From Serinus canaria (taxonomy: Eukaryota; Chordata; Aves; Passeriformes; Fringillidae): a stretch of 64,000 nt of DNA. The translations under genes were made by a program, and so were the position numbers. Shown piece by piece: positions 28,801 through 43,800 of the stretch. The notes beneath the pieces are model-generated. The model did not search any database. It saw only the letters and a list, made by a program, of their open reading frames with translations, and was not told where the DNA came from. The stretch is taken from assembly GCF_022539315.1 (NCBI RefSeq), contig NC_066315.1, positions 90,622,990-90,686,989 on the forward strand. The letters run 5' to 3'. Numbering within the stretch: the first letter of the stretch is position 1; every line of letters starts with the position of its first letter.

Positions 28801-31800
28801 TATTCTGTTTCCTTAAGAACCTTTGGAATTTCCCATTTGCCATCACTAAAGAAGGAAGCAGTTGAAAGCATGGTTACATTTGTCCCTTGAAATGCTGTAG
28901 CAATTGTTTCATCAGTTTTGTCACACTATCTGTCCTGTTTTCTCTCTAATCATGTAGAAACAAAATATTCTTCATATTCATTAAAAATATTCTAATGTGT
29001 GTAAACACTAGCAGGGATCTAATTTCCCATTCTGGGAGTTCAGCATGCTGTGAGTTTTAATAAAGCTGGTATAACTGGTGACTTAGTTCTCTCAAGTGTA
29101 TAATCTTCTTCTTTTAAAACTTTAATAATGACATCTTTATTGTGAAGGTTTCCCTTCTCCAAAATCCTACTCTTGTCCTCTACAGATCTGAACTATTTGG
29201 TGCTACTTTTCATACAGCAGCACTTACAGAGGCAGAAAGGCACGTGGGCTGTAAAAGAGCCAGTATTCTCTGGAAGACTCAGGCAGGACTTGCTGCCCAA
29301 CATAATGATGGCTCACCAGGGCCTGTTGGTTCAAGGGCACCCACCCACTTGACATTGCTTGCTAACATACCTATTTGCAGCTAGAATAATATGTAAGGTC
29401 CTCACTTCCATGCTGTATTTTCTCTCCTTTAAGTGATTAGGGTTTCTAAGAGCAGGGCCAGGAGTCACTTCTAGCTGGAAGGAAACATGGATGTCTTTTG
29501 GGCTGCATCAGCCTTGGCATTTAGCTACCCAGTGCTGGACTGCAGGGATTTAGGGTTTCATTGACCCCAAGTATGTTAAGCCTAATGTGAAGAGTGTAAA
29601 CCCTTTCTACAACAAAAAAGAAAGTGCAGAACAACCTTTTAGTTCAGAGGGTTGTAAACAGAGAGTGTTGTCCATTCTCTTATTCAAAATCTGGAGGAAC
29701 ACCAAAATGTAATGATCCATGGAGGAGAGATGGAAGAGTAGAGTCCAGTGTCCTCCTCTGGCTGAGAGTGGGCAACTCATCTGATCTATAGCTAGAATGT
29801 TCTCTTTGGCCAGGATGTGTAATTTTCAGTGCAAATTTAAACAGTGGGAAACAAAAGGGAGCAAAATACTCCCATCCTAGAGTAGTTTGTAGCAAGGTTG
29901 CACAGCTACACTGCATGGGAGAGTGTGTGGAAGACCCTGACTCCATGAGTAGTGTTCTAGGTACCAGGATGGGTCTGCGTTCCTTCAGTTTTGTACACAG
30001 ATGAAAGATCTGTTTTTTAAAATGTATATGGAGAATGTGTGGGATCCTGAGTTACTTTTATTTCAGTTGATTAGTCCCCTACATATATTCCTGACAATAC
30101 CCCCTGTTACTGTTTGCTCTGATCCCAACTCCAAAGCTGTTGTATCCCTTTCCAACCCCTCTGGCTATCAGAAGCCACATTAGCCCACACCACTCTGCAG
30201 TGCATCCAGCAAATCCTGTTTTTCCACTACATGCTACCACTTCACCATTTCCAAGCCCCAAGGGTTCTTTATTATTCCTTACTGCATATTCCTACCTTCA
30301 TAGCTCCTCTTCCATTTTACACATCCAAAACTCAACTTCCTTTACCCTCCCCACCTTCCTCCCATGTGCCAGCAAGGCTGTTCTCTTCATTTCAAGCTTC
30401 CTGCCCCATTACTCTGTGCAGGAGTGCAGGTATCAGTATAGAGACAGTTGCTGCAGGGAGTTTTGCTGATGTTTGTGGGAATTGGCAGCTGCTGTACTTG
30501 AGAGGGAAAATTACAGATTTGGAAATACTTTGCTGAAGGATAAGAAATTATCATGCATCAACTGCTCCATAACAATGACCCTGGTCCACATTATTTCCTC
30601 ATGGCAAACCAGAGATGGTTTGTCTCTTTGGGACAGCATATCACATCTACTCTAGGGTAGGACTGTGCCTCTGGGCAGTTACCAGGATAGATTTTCTTCA
30701 TATGTCCACACAGCTTTCTTTATTGTCAAGCCAAATTACCATGCACCACATGACTGGTAAACTGGTAATATCAGACACCACTTCATCTTAGAGCTCCAGT
30801 TCTTGTCCTCTGACCAGGACTGGGGTCAAGAGGAGACTCTAGAACAATTTGCATAGAATAAAACAATTCCAACAATCAGAAGAATGATATAGATTATGCC
30901 TAAGGAGTGATATGGAAAAGAAATGCCTTAGCAGCATGTGAAATAGTTTTCAGAGTTGATGTAAATTGCCAGTATAGCTGTGCACTTAAGTGTAATTCTG
31001 GTACTAATTGCCAGCTGAGCCCTGAGAAGCTGCAGTCTTTACTTAGGCAGCTGAAATGGCAGTCAGTAACAACTTGTGCAACTATGTGATAAAATTTCCT
31101 GTATTTAAATTCTGAATGTCATGACAATGAGAAAGAAAAACACCCCAAACCCGGAAATGTGTATAAATTTTCTCTCTGCAATGAAATCCATTAGAGAATA
31201 ATTAAATGTAATGTGATTTTATGGCACCAGGTATTGATACTGATCCAGAATAGAAATAAGAGTGGATTTTTTATTATTTTATTTACTAGTTCCAGCCTGC
31301 TTGCCCTATTGTCTTTAAAAAGTATGTGAAAGGGCCACTGCTATTGTGAAGTAATTGGATGCAGTCAAAATTTAACCTCAGATATCAATAATCTTTACAT
31401 ACTTTTTATTGATTTTGTATTACATTCTCATTTCTTAAGATGAATACTGCCTTAGTCTGTAAGAAAAATATGTGCAACTTGTACGTGGTTAGGAGAATAT
31501 AATTATCTCCCTGAATATAAAATATATTTGTGTTGTTATGTGTCAGTTCACAAAAAGTATGATACACATCTACATTTTCAGAATAAATGACTGTTTCAGA
31601 TAAGACAAGGAGGAGATTCTCCGTAATGTTACAAAGCTGTGTCAGTCCACAGTGGGTTTTATAACAGTTTCCTCCCATGAAAGCAGAGATGATTGACATT
31701 TCTTATAAAAGTGGATAAAAGGCTGTGCTAGTTTTGGCTGGGGTAAAGTAAATTTAAGTAGAATTATTCACAAACACAATTTTCTAAAATATGAAGATAG

Positions 31801-34800
31801 AAACAGCTAAAGAAAGTTGCATCTCACATGACCTAGAACCTTCAGAAAACTCCACAACTTTCTTAAAGTATGTGCATAAACTGACTCCAGATTTATTATA
31901 ATTTTTTGCATCACAGAAGCCACAAAATTTGGATGAGTTTGCTTTCTTTTGATCTAAAATGATAAAATTGATGATGACTCATATATAAGAAGTGCAATAT
32001 TTCTGACTCAGCACTGAGGATTCAGAACTATGCTACTGATAGAAAAGTTAGGTTTCCAGCAGAGATGAAACACTGTCAAGTATAAAATAAGAAAACAAAT
32101 GCAAACACATTTTCTGTGTGTAATTAAAATCTGAGTCTGAACCTTATGAGACCTTGGAATAAAGGCAGCAGTTCTAGGATATATACTGCTTACTTCAGTG
32201 AGATGCAGAAATTACAGGAGAAGCCACAAATAGAAGGCAACCAGAGGATTTGCTGAGGAATTGTGGTGGGCTTGCTCTACAGCTGGATCCTCAAGGGGTC
32301 TGGTGCTTGCTGGCCCCCTTCCCTGCCCTACTGAGGATTTACTGAGCAACCTCTGTTCCAGCTCTGTCCATCTGCCATCATGTCCACAGAGTCCTGGCAC
32401 AGGGATTGCTCTTGAATTTTTCACAAGGTCACAAGGCTTGTCAGCCACCACTGAGCCTTTCTGTCATAGAAGGATGGAAGGAGCCTACCTAAGGTTCAGC
32501 TCAGCTGGAAACTGACTGATCCTACCAAAGGCTTTTGCAAGCTTTTCCCCTTAGGTTTCTTGAGATTTTTCACAGTGCATATTGTAAGAAACACTAAGTT
32601 TTTCAACTGAGCTTCTATTGGTAAACCTAATGTGTTCTTTACTTCACCTTAAAATACACAACATGCTCTGCAGATAGCAGAGGTTGGATTATAGAGCACG
32701 CCTGTATTTCCAGTCATAGTCTCAAGGCAACATCAAACTCCCATGAACTCAGAAGGCATTAGGTTTCATGACAGCATATGATTTAGTCGCAGCTCCCTAA
32801 AATTTTCTGATTGTTCGCTTCCAGCGAGACAGGGATGCTTTCTGGTTGTGGTGAGTTGACCTTGGAGGGCTGTCAGTCACACGGTCAGCAGATCTTTCAC
32901 TCCCCCTACTAAACAGGATGGGGAAAAAATTAGATTGAAATAACTCATGTGTCAAGACAAGGACAGGAAGATCACTTACCAGTTATCATAAGCAAGCCAG
33001 GCAACTCAGGGGAGATTAATTTAATTTATAGCCAAATAAAATAGATTTGGATGTTGAGACACAAAGAAAAAAAAGCTACATTTCTCCCCCACTTCTTTCC
33101 AGGGTCAACTTTGCTCATTCATGTCTGAATTCCCTTCCTTCCCCTCAACTCCAAGTAGCACAGGAGGACAGGGAGTGAGGGCTGCAGTCAGTCCATAAGT
33201 TTTCCTCTCTGCCACTCCTTCCTCCTCACACTGCCTCCCTGCTGCAGAGTGAGGTCCTTCCCACGAGCTGCTGTCCTTTGGGATACACCAGCTCCAGTGT
33301 GGAGCTCCTTTAGGATACACCACTCCATACAGTGTGGGCTCTCCATGGATCACAGCTCCTTCAGGAAACATCCACATGCTGTGGCATGGTGTTCCCAGGT
33401 GGATACCTGCCCCAGCCCAGTCCTGTCTGTGGACTGCAGGGAGGTGCCTGCTCCCCTGTGGTCTTCTGCAGGGGCTGCAGGGGAGTGTCTGCTCAGGCAC
33501 TCAGCACCTCCTCCTGCTCTCCCCTCAGGGTTATTTCTCTCCCATCCACCCCTCACTGCCAGGCAGCATTTTTCCCCTTTTAAAATACATTTTCCTCAAG
33601 GGGCCACCACCTTGGCTCCAGAGCCCAGCCATGCCATGTGGTGGGGCCGTTGGAGCCGGCTGGGAAGGGCTGTATCCAGCAAGGAGCAGCCCTGGCCCCT
33701 CATCACAGAGGTCCCTGAAGCCCCCCCTGCCAGCACCTGGGCACCTGCACCCTCTATATGTTTTCAATTTCTTTCTAATTCTCTAGTCTTACTGTTTTTT
33801 TAACTCATTTGTTATTGCCCAAGCAGCCTACAATCCATAAGTAAAAATCAAAATTAACTGAAGCTGATAAATTTAAGTAAGTTACCTTAATATAGGTATA
33901 AAATAAGTTATGCAGCCCCTATATAAGAGTCTGATGAGGATCAAATATGATCTAAAAAGTTGAATTCAAAAACTTTTTTAGAAGCTGTGAGCAGAGAAAT
34001 ATTGATGTTTGTGTAAAGCCTGGCAGACAACTGAACAAAGGAGTTAACATGAGGGGAAAAAAATGGATTTTCCTGCACATCTGCAGGATTTTATAAACAT
34101 CCCATAGATATATTGCCAAAACCAAGATCAGATTTTTTTGTCTGTGTGGTAAAGTACTACCTGAAAAATTAAGCAAAGCTTAAAACAGGCTCAGATAAGA
34201 TACTGTCAGCATGAAGGGAGAGCTGCTAAACTACATTGACAACTGCTCTGCTAAAACCCTGAAAGGCCAAAACACCCCAAAAGCAATGAAAACAAGCAAT
34301 TGATTTCTGCTTGAAATGTTTTTGTCCTGTTTTTCAAGGGCTTGAATGAAAAGCTGTGCTTCTCTCCCAAAGTGCCATGGTAAGATAAATAATAAATAGA
34401 CTGCAGTGTTTGAGCCCTACAAGTGAAAAAGTTCAAGGGCAGAGAGAGAAAGTGAAGGAAAGCAACTGGTGATCCAGGATTACACTCTACAGACAAATGG
34501 AAAAATTAAAGTTTATGTAGGGGGTGGGTGGCTGTCATTTAGCCCCTGTATGAGATCTTTCAAGAATATATCTACTTATTTTTTGTAATCTGACTTATTA
34601 TGAGCACATCACAAAAGCATTTTCATAATTTGCATCTCACAATACCAGCCAGCGTCATTAGTGAGATGTTGCACAAGGCTGTGAAAACTTTTGTTATAAG
34701 TAAAAGGGAACTTCCACTTCAGAAACACTTTTTATGGTGACTGAGAAGTGCTGGTTCTCCAGACACTGCTCCCTTTTGTCAGTCAGGCCTGTGTGATCTT

Positions 34801-37800
34801 GGAAACAGAGCTTGGGGTGAGGGGTGTTGGATGGAATAGTTAGTTCAGAATCAAAGGAGGGTTTAGCCACAGCTGCAGCTGCCATGTATTTGTGCTTCCT
34901 GTCAGCTGGGCTTTGGATTCAATGGAAACATGATGATCAGGCCTTGCAGAACAACTCCTTAAACATCAATTGATACAACTCTGCTGTGCAATTCTACATT
35001 GTAATGTGATCAATAACAGTGTTCTGTAAATGCACAGCAGTACACTGGGCCTTTCCTACCATAGCCTTCAAAAGAGAGCAAGGCTCACAAGTTGTGTCAT
35101 TTGCTTTCTGTGGGTTCAAACACTGTGTTTTGAATAAATATTAAATGAGTAAAGCAAATATTCATACTGGTAGAATTTAAGCTGTTGTGTTTGTTGGTGA
35201 AGATTAGCCTTCTCCTCTCTTCACTTCTTCACATCTGCCCAGCCCTTCAGTGCAGCGTGGGAACCACAGATCCACAGCTCTTCACTCAGCATTGTATTTC
35301 CATCATCTTCCTCCTGAAGCACAGCTCCCTGTGGAGCAGAAGGCAGCAAACCTCCCTGCAGAGAAAAGACACCTTCCAGGCACAGAAAACAAAGGCATTC
35401 ACTCTCTTTTGGGTGTATCTAGCTGGTTGAGTTTGGATCAGTAGCACAGAGTGCATCCCCCAGTCCTACTTAATGGTCCTGCTTTGATTCCATTGTGGAG
35501 GGGTCCCTGAATACAGGAATTTCATTCCTTTTGCAGAAAAATAAACTGGAAGGTGCAGTCCAGATGCCAATAAGTGTGGCGCTCCTGGGACCAGGTTTAA
35601 CTGACTGAAGGGAGATGTCCTAAAATGCATATTACAAGGATGAAAATGTCCTCAGAAGCAGCTGCTTTACAGATCTTCTCTTGCTGGCTGCAATACCTGC
35701 TAATGTGAATGCACTTTGTGGTGACCTTGCTTGACTTTGGCAATTTATTGCCAAATTTTTATCTCTGCATCCTCAGATGTGGCTTTGAGAATCTGTGGGC
35801 CCTGTGAAGTGAGCAGGTACACTGTGCACAGTCAATCTGGGGCACACATCCTGTCAACCAAGGAACATCTGGGTGGCTTGAAATGGCAAAAGAGAGATTG
35901 GTTATTCAGCATCTCTCCCTCCTCCATGCACAGTGCATGAAGTGCTGGAACAGCATAAAAGTGGTTTTCTAGCCTTTCAAGAGATTCTTCAGGTTGGACA
36001 AAACAAATGATATGTGGAAGGAGCGAGGGGTCTGGAAATTGATAACTTGCTCATTACTGGTTTTTATAAAGCCAAAGAAAGGGATCCTGGTTTTTTACTC
36101 AGGGCCAACCCTGGCACCAAACAATAAATCACGGAGAAAGCACAGTTCCTTAAATACTGCTACAAGGCATTTTACAATGAAAAAAATGCTGGTTGCTTTA
36201 AATAAAGGGCACACTACTTCGTGCCTTACCATGCAGAGTTTAAAATAACACAACAGAGCTTGGCATTTCACTTCAAAAGAAAATGTGGCTGTGCTGAAAC
36301 CATAATTGGAACATTACTACCCAGAATAAATGACCAAAGTTAGGAGCAATTGAGGGGTGGTGGAAAGATGCTGCAACAGAAGCTGCATGTCTCTGTGAAA
36401 TAGGATGGTCGTTGTCACAGCTTTTATTTAAAGTGAAGCAGACTCTAAGCACTGGATTTTTAAGAAGAGTTTGGCAAACTGTCAACATTTAGACCTCAAA
36501 ATAAGCAGACAGGCTTTCCAGAGAGCCAAAAAGTGGGAACTGCTGGATGCTGGACTCTCTCAAGCATGAGGCTCCTCTAGATTCCAGGACATTTGGAGGC
36601 ATTAGTAAAAAATTACCAGACATAGTCTAGTCTGAGGACTTACCTAAACTTCCAGATGTCATTCCTCAGTTTCCTTGTTTGTACTCTTCCAAGTTCAGCT
36701 TTTCCAAAGTAGCCTGTGTATCAATACACAAAACATATACAGTAGCTGGAGGAACAAGCAGTAGTTAGTAGATCCCAGTCTGGATCTAGCCAGGACATTG
36801 ATAAGGACAGCACAGTATCTCCAAATACAGCAGTTTTTTTTCCTAGATGAGACTGGCCTTTTGTATCTTTCGAGTCAACAAATTTATAAATAAGTCTTTG
36901 AGCCTACATATAAGAACCTATTTTTATATCTTCATATTAAATTCCTCCTAATTGCATATTATATTTCCTTTTCTAATTGCATTTTTATAATATTAAAAAG
37001 ATTACCTATTTTTTAATATAGCTCTTGCTGTATCTCATTAGTCAGATAGCTCAAATTGAAAATAAGACATTTGAAATAGCAACATCATGCTGTTGTAGTG
37101 CTGGACTACTTTATTTCTCTCTCCTAGTAGAAAAATGCCTTTTTAATATCAGAAATGTATGTTCATTTTTCTAGCTGTAAAAATAAGAACTTTTTGAATC
37201 AAAAATGAAAATTAGTTTATTAGTAACTTATCTCACTTCTAATCCTTTTTTGGGAAGGCATGTCACACATTCCTTCCAGATAGCATAAATTAACAGGAGC
37301 CTTTTTCTCTTTCTATCTCAATAGTCTCTAGAAAACTGAAGCAAATCAGCTGTATTGTTTTCTTCTTAGATGTCTAAGAGCATATGATAAAATTACATTG
37401 GATTGTTAGTTATGTATCATAGGTATTTGTAAGCTGCTTTTCAACTCAGCATCTAAATGCTTAGGGGAAACAGATTTTTTTTTCAAAGGGATAGTTATAT
37501 CATCTTTTTAAAAAACACAAAGCCAAGTCCACATAAGTGTTGGTTGGGGGGAAGATTTTTCAAACTGAAACCTTTTAAGCTTGCAATAATTTAGGAAAAA
37601 AACCCTACCACCAGGACAGTGATATTTTAGAAGAGTTTATAGCCTACAGGTGTCAGTCTGCAAACAATGAACGTGTACAGCAATAATTCTCTAATAAAAT
37701 ATATGCTCAAGTACACCTGAGCTGTTCATCATCACTATGACTACAATGTTCCTCACAGTTCAGCATCTTTCATTTCAATTGTACACTAAAATAAATCAGA

Positions 37801-40800
37801 GATGTGACAAATTGGGTTGTTTGAACCTGTGGCTCTGGTAAGCATCACCTGTGATGCTTCTTGCTGTGCCAGCTGTGCCATGACCAGTGTCTCAGATGAG
37901 CGGGGAGATCTGCTAGGCTCCCTGTTGAGGAGCTTTCAGACTTTTCCCAACTCCAAAAATTAAGTCCTACATGACAGATGAGGTTTTCTGTTTCTTCCTG
38001 GCCCATTGTCTGTCTTGCAGAGAGTGTTTTCAGGAAGGCAGTGAAGGATGTGCCTTTGACAGCTCCAGGTACGGCAGGTTTCCAGAAGGCAAACAGAAGC
38101 TGGTTTTGATCCTGCCTAGTGGTGCCTAGTGAAAGGAGAAGAACAACAAATCTACCTCCTAAACAGGCACATTGAGTTGTTCTTTTTTGTTTTCTTGGTA
38201 GCAAGCCTGTCCTTTCACAATTGTGAATGGGTGAGCAGCATGACCTCAAATCATGGGTCTTGTCCTGGAAGAGGGAGTGAAGACCTGGATAAAAATCCCC
38301 ATCCTGATGGTGTGGGAGACTCCTGTACTGTGAGGCTGTGAAAAGTGCATGTGCAGTCTGGAGGGAGAATTCAAAGTGCCTTGTTTCTTAATAGGAGAAG
38401 AGTTGAACACTTTATCCCCAGTTACACTGTCTGCATTTGGCTCTGAGCTCATCCAGCAGCAGCCATGCCAGAGCAACTGTGATTTTGTGCAGCATAAGGA
38501 GACTTTAACAGCCCTTCCACTATTTGTTCCCAGGGATAGACCCCTGCTAGAAGTGGGTACAATGGGAAAAGATGGTATGTATAGGAAGCTATTTCAAGCA
38601 AGAGCCCTTATCCCCAGCAATGCATGCCAGGTGCATCTCTGGGGGCGCTGGCACCAAAACACCTGATACATCCATCTGGAAAACACACTTTCCTGCATGC
38701 TAGAATGTATTTCAGAATAATGCACATAAGTAATATAGATGTTGCACATTTTAAACACCTCAAATGACAGGGAGAAAAATGGAACTGAAAAACTGTGATC
38801 TATGTCCTCTTGCTCAATTTAAAACCTTATGCTGAATAAACAGAAACATTTCTTATTCCAAGAATGGAGTCTTAAAAGCAGATTAGATGCTACATCATTA
38901 CTACAAATTCACTTAAACATTCTTTTAGAAATGAGTTATCTCAGTGATACTGGTTACTAATCAATACAAGATTCAAAAATTGCTCCATAAAATTCAACTC
39001 AATTATCAAAAGCATCTTATTTCTCACTTCCCATCAGTCTTCATGTGAAAGTTCATTGTGTGCAGATTGAAATTCAGAACACGGTTCAAAATGAGTTCTT
39101 TCCTTTGGTAGCAATCCTATTGTCAAGCTCCACACGACATTCAGAATCATGTTGTGCTACTCCTGAAGGAATATAAATATCCAGAGCTGTGTCAACAATA
39201 AGTCCACTACAGACCATGACAGAAGGCATAGAAAGTGCTTTGGTAAAATATGTCTTTTCAGAGCAATCTGCACTTTTTGTGGCTCTGATGCAATTCCATT
39301 TCTCTCTGTAAAAGGAAGAAGTGCAGCAAGTTCAGGGTCTTGTGAACTAAAACTCCTTTCATCATCTCAAGCATCAGCAAAGCATGCGTGACTTGATGAA
39401 GAACAAAGGGATTAATGGTATTCTGGAAGTTGACTATGGCTCACGTCAGTATGCACAACATCATGTCTTTTGGGGAGGGAGGAAATAATCAAATATAAAT
39501 AACATTTCATGCCATCTCTTGGGGCTGCATGATAGCCATATAATTTCTCTCTGTGTAAGATGGAGTGCATCTCTCTTAATAGTTTTAGCTGGTGCTTTCA
39601 TATTGATTGATATATTTCAGACAATTTAGCTTGCTCCCTACTTACAAGCAATTAGTGCCACTTCCCGACACAAAACACATATCCTTGGGCAGGGAGAAGG
39701 ACTTATTTGAACCTTACAAGCTTAGAAGGATCCTATGATTCAGACAAAATCCCACATTTAAAAACTGTGTATGATTGAGCCTGTACTACAATACCTACTG
39801 AATCTTCACCCTAATGCTGTCCATATTTTCTACAAAACAACCCCAACCTTTAAACACAGAGTAGTGCTGTTTCAGGAGCATCTGCAATGCTGTCTGTTGG
39901 ATGCCACACAGCCACCAGCCATGTGCCTCTGAAAAGGAAAAGGTGGCTGCCCTCCACACTCCAGCTGAGAAACTGAGGTATGTTAGGAGACAACAGGGAC
40001 TCCAGGTATTTAGGCAACTTCACAATGAGGTTTCATCCCCACAGCAGAGTCATCTGCGCCTATGCCAGGAGGCAGAGCAGCCCAAAGAAGGAAAGCCCTG
40101 GAAATCTGGAGAACAGTTCCTGCACAGTGCAACCCAGCAAATTGTGGTGGGAGTATCCCACAGAAGCAGCTCAGTCTTTAAACAAGTAGATTTTATCTGT
40201 CAGAAGCAGGTGGTCTTCAAACAAGTTACTGTTCATTTCAATATGTCCATCTAGGGAAAGAGACAAGATTTCTTGAGTGGAAGCTGGGACAGGAGACACT
40301 GATGTCTGCAAACAAATCATGTAATTACAGTGAGTCAAGAGATCTGTTCTATCTGCAAACATTTCTATTCATCTCCTGTCTTCTCAGGTAGAAATTTCAC
40401 TATTCATATGAAGAGATTACTTATTAAATCACACTGTCAAAAAGACTGAAGCTGGATTCAGACCTTTATTACAGTTGTATAAGTGATGGAAATGCTTTGT
40501 GCAGTTACCTTCAGAAAAAAAAAAAAAAAAAGAAGGCAAGCCATTGTGAAATCCTCCTAATTCACTACAAAAACATTATTATGCAGAAACCAAAAATGCC
40601 ATATTTCCAGGTACATCCTATGCAAGGTGCATCAGCTGTCACTTGTCACACAGAGTGACAGCTCACCCAATAGGTCTTGTTCTTACCTCGAACACTTCCA
40701 TCAGACAGACAGAAGCACATGGTACAAGAGAACTGATGCTCTGGACAATCCAAATCCCTAATAGTTTCACATTTCTGGGCACAAATGTAACCATATTAGA

Positions 40801-43800
40801 CAAGTTCCTCTGGAATTGTATTCATTTGGCTTTATTATCCAGCAAAGGAGATTTCACAAGGTTCTGGAAATCCAATAAACCTCCCATTTATAAGTCATGG
40901 CTTGCAAATACTTTGAAATGTTCTCCATTGGAAAAAGCATATTACTGTGTTAATGGACACTTATTGAGCTTCCATGAGTTTCAGAAGCTCTTTCTGAATT
41001 TTTATGGAGAAACAAGAGAAGAATATATCATAATTTAAGCATGTCATTATTCTAGACCATAGTATCTCACTAACCTTAATGTGCATTAAGTTTGAGCTGG
41101 CACCTAGTCTAATTCTTCTTTTTTATGCCACAATCACTGTTTATGTTAAAAAAATATACAGTTCCTCTTTCTCCTTCTTGACAATTCTGCTTTTCTAAAT
41201 ATATTGTTACATATTAACATAATGATAATGCAATTGCTTTTGTGCTTGTAAGCATTATATATAATGTGGATCAAGAACAATGCAATCTCTCTGTGTTGTG
41301 TAAACATTAAAATAACTAAGAAAATTAAGTTTGGACTGTTTGGTAATGACACAAGGGTGAGAAATATAGCTGTTCATAACTGCATATGGCTATGCTTGAG
41401 AAGGATAACTGTATAATGATAGAAATCAATGTACAGCATGATGAAAATGGTTAATAAACTTTGAAAAGTTATGCAAAACCAGAGTATGAGAACAGCAGAA
41501 GGGTGGAGAAAATTAAACTGAGAAATGCCATGAAATATAACAATAAAGACAAGCTTATGTAATTCTGAATTACACACTGTCACAAGCACAGGGAAGTAAT
41601 AGTCCCTTTCTATATGACTTCAGTGGGCTGACAAACTGTTTGCTGCATCCACTTGTGTGCTTCTGCAGCAAAAATTAAAACAAAATAAAACTGACATTAC
41701 AGAAGCCCTTGACAAAAATGTTTGAGAATATTTTACCATATAATGTACTACTATAACCAGTCATTGGGGACAATTAAACACATCATAAAACATGTCATTC
41801 TTTAATCTGCTTTTGCATTTTGATTAAGAATTGCAGATAACAATGTGAAGGGTATTCTCAAAGCAAGGGGCATAATTGACAAGAGCCCTAGTACTCATTA
41901 ACTGAAGATTAAATTTAAAGCAAACTGAATACCCATCTGATGCAGAATACAGTGAGCTGTTGGGGCAATGGAGATCAAGTTCAATGAAATATTTTATATT
42001 TTTTGCCTTTGAGGATGCAAAAAGCTAAAAGCAGGATTGAAAAATTGTCATGATTTTATGAACACAGTGTGGAAAATCTGCAGAACCGAGTCAGACGTGA
42101 CCCTCCTGGTACATCCAGGCACATACAGGTTCCTGTGCTGGGAATTAGCCCCAGTTTAAATACAATTCACTAACAAAGAACCAAAACAGCCTGATCAATA
42201 AGTGACAAAAGTATTCATCAGCGTCTGGAAATCACTTTTACTGATCAGCAGTTAGTCTGGAAGTATTTGAAGAAGAGAGATGTCAATAGATTAGAAGAAA
42301 CTGAGAAAAAGGTAACAAACTGATTAATGCACTAAAAAATTGATTAATTAGGAAAGATTAAAAGATGTAAAGGTGCTAAGTGACAGCTCATATTTTATTT
42401 ATATAAGCTAAACAAGAAGAAAATTTGTTTGGAATAGGTGACTGAGAACAAGTGATATGGGCAAACAAATTTGTGCCAGTCCTGAGAATGGTTTGAAGCT
42501 TCCCCTACTGTTCCTGTCGTCACTCTGAATAGATGTCAACATTTTCCTTCCAATGTTAGAGTTGGAAGGAAACAAAGGGTTCTGGAAAAGCATGTGTTTG
42601 AAACTGGGTTTTAAAAAGTAAGGATTTTGTTTTGCAATAGCTACAGAATCCTTTGTGTCCCGTGGTTGGTGCTAGAAAAAGAAATCTCTCGGTGTCCTGG
42701 TTTTCCCAGCAGCAAAGTGGGCTCAGTAATATTTCTTGACTCATGGGAACATTGTGACAGGAAATTCAATGAGAAGGAATATATATTCAGCTTGGTTCTT
42801 AAAAATCATCTTATTGACCCAAATGGGCTTTTAGTCATGCCTTTTGACTGAATAAAGATATTCTGGGAAAGAAGAGGCAAAACAACTGCAAGAAGAGAAA
42901 CAGATCTGGCACCATGGTGAATGGAAAAAGGAAAAGCATAAAATCTAGGGAAACACCTGAAAAATTAAAGATTAAAATAAAAGTAGGGAAACAGAGAAGA
43001 ACTATAGGAGTGGGGTAGAAAATGCAAAATAGAGTGGAATAGTACAAGGGAAAGAGTTCTCAGCTTCCCAGTAATAACCATCCTGAGCACGTTGCTGCCT
43101 CAAAAATGGGTGAGATATTGAGGCAGCTTTATGCACTGGAGAAGGACACAACTGAACAGGGCAGCAGGGTGCTGGGGGGGCAGTAAAATGACCACTGCAC
43201 CACTGCCTGTGTTGCTTGCCCCAGAGCCTTGGTGAAGTTACATGGGCAGGGAAAAGGCACAAGGAGGAATCAGTCTTCTCTCTCCCAGTTCTTAGGAGCA
43301 GCAGCATCAAGCCCAGCTTTACTGGGCTCTTGCCCTTCTCTCACTCTGTCCTCGTTACTGTGACAGCAAATTCAGTCTGGCCTAAACTGGCTTTTTTTCT
43401 CCCTAGCTTTGAGTGGGGTTAGATATTTGAATCACTTGAACAAGCTCCTGGACCAAAATTTAGACATGTGAGACTTTGACAGAGGGCAAGTATTGATCTG
43501 AGACTGGTGCCACATATTTAGTCCTGGATGGAAAGGAGCAAGAGAGTAGTATGCTGAACACTCCTTCTGTTCAGCTGAGAGCCTTCCAGACAAGAAAACC
43601 TCTCCACAATTATGTTTGCATGGTAAGTGTGGCAAGAACCACCTGTGCAGGGTCTGCTGGATAGACTCCCAAATCTGACATCATTGTAAATCCTGGGCCA
43701 TGCATCTGATTGCTGAACACCTCAGGAGTAACACAGAAGAAATTCTGTGGTGTTGAAAAGAAAATTTAATGAAATACAAAGTTTAATAGATAATAAGCAA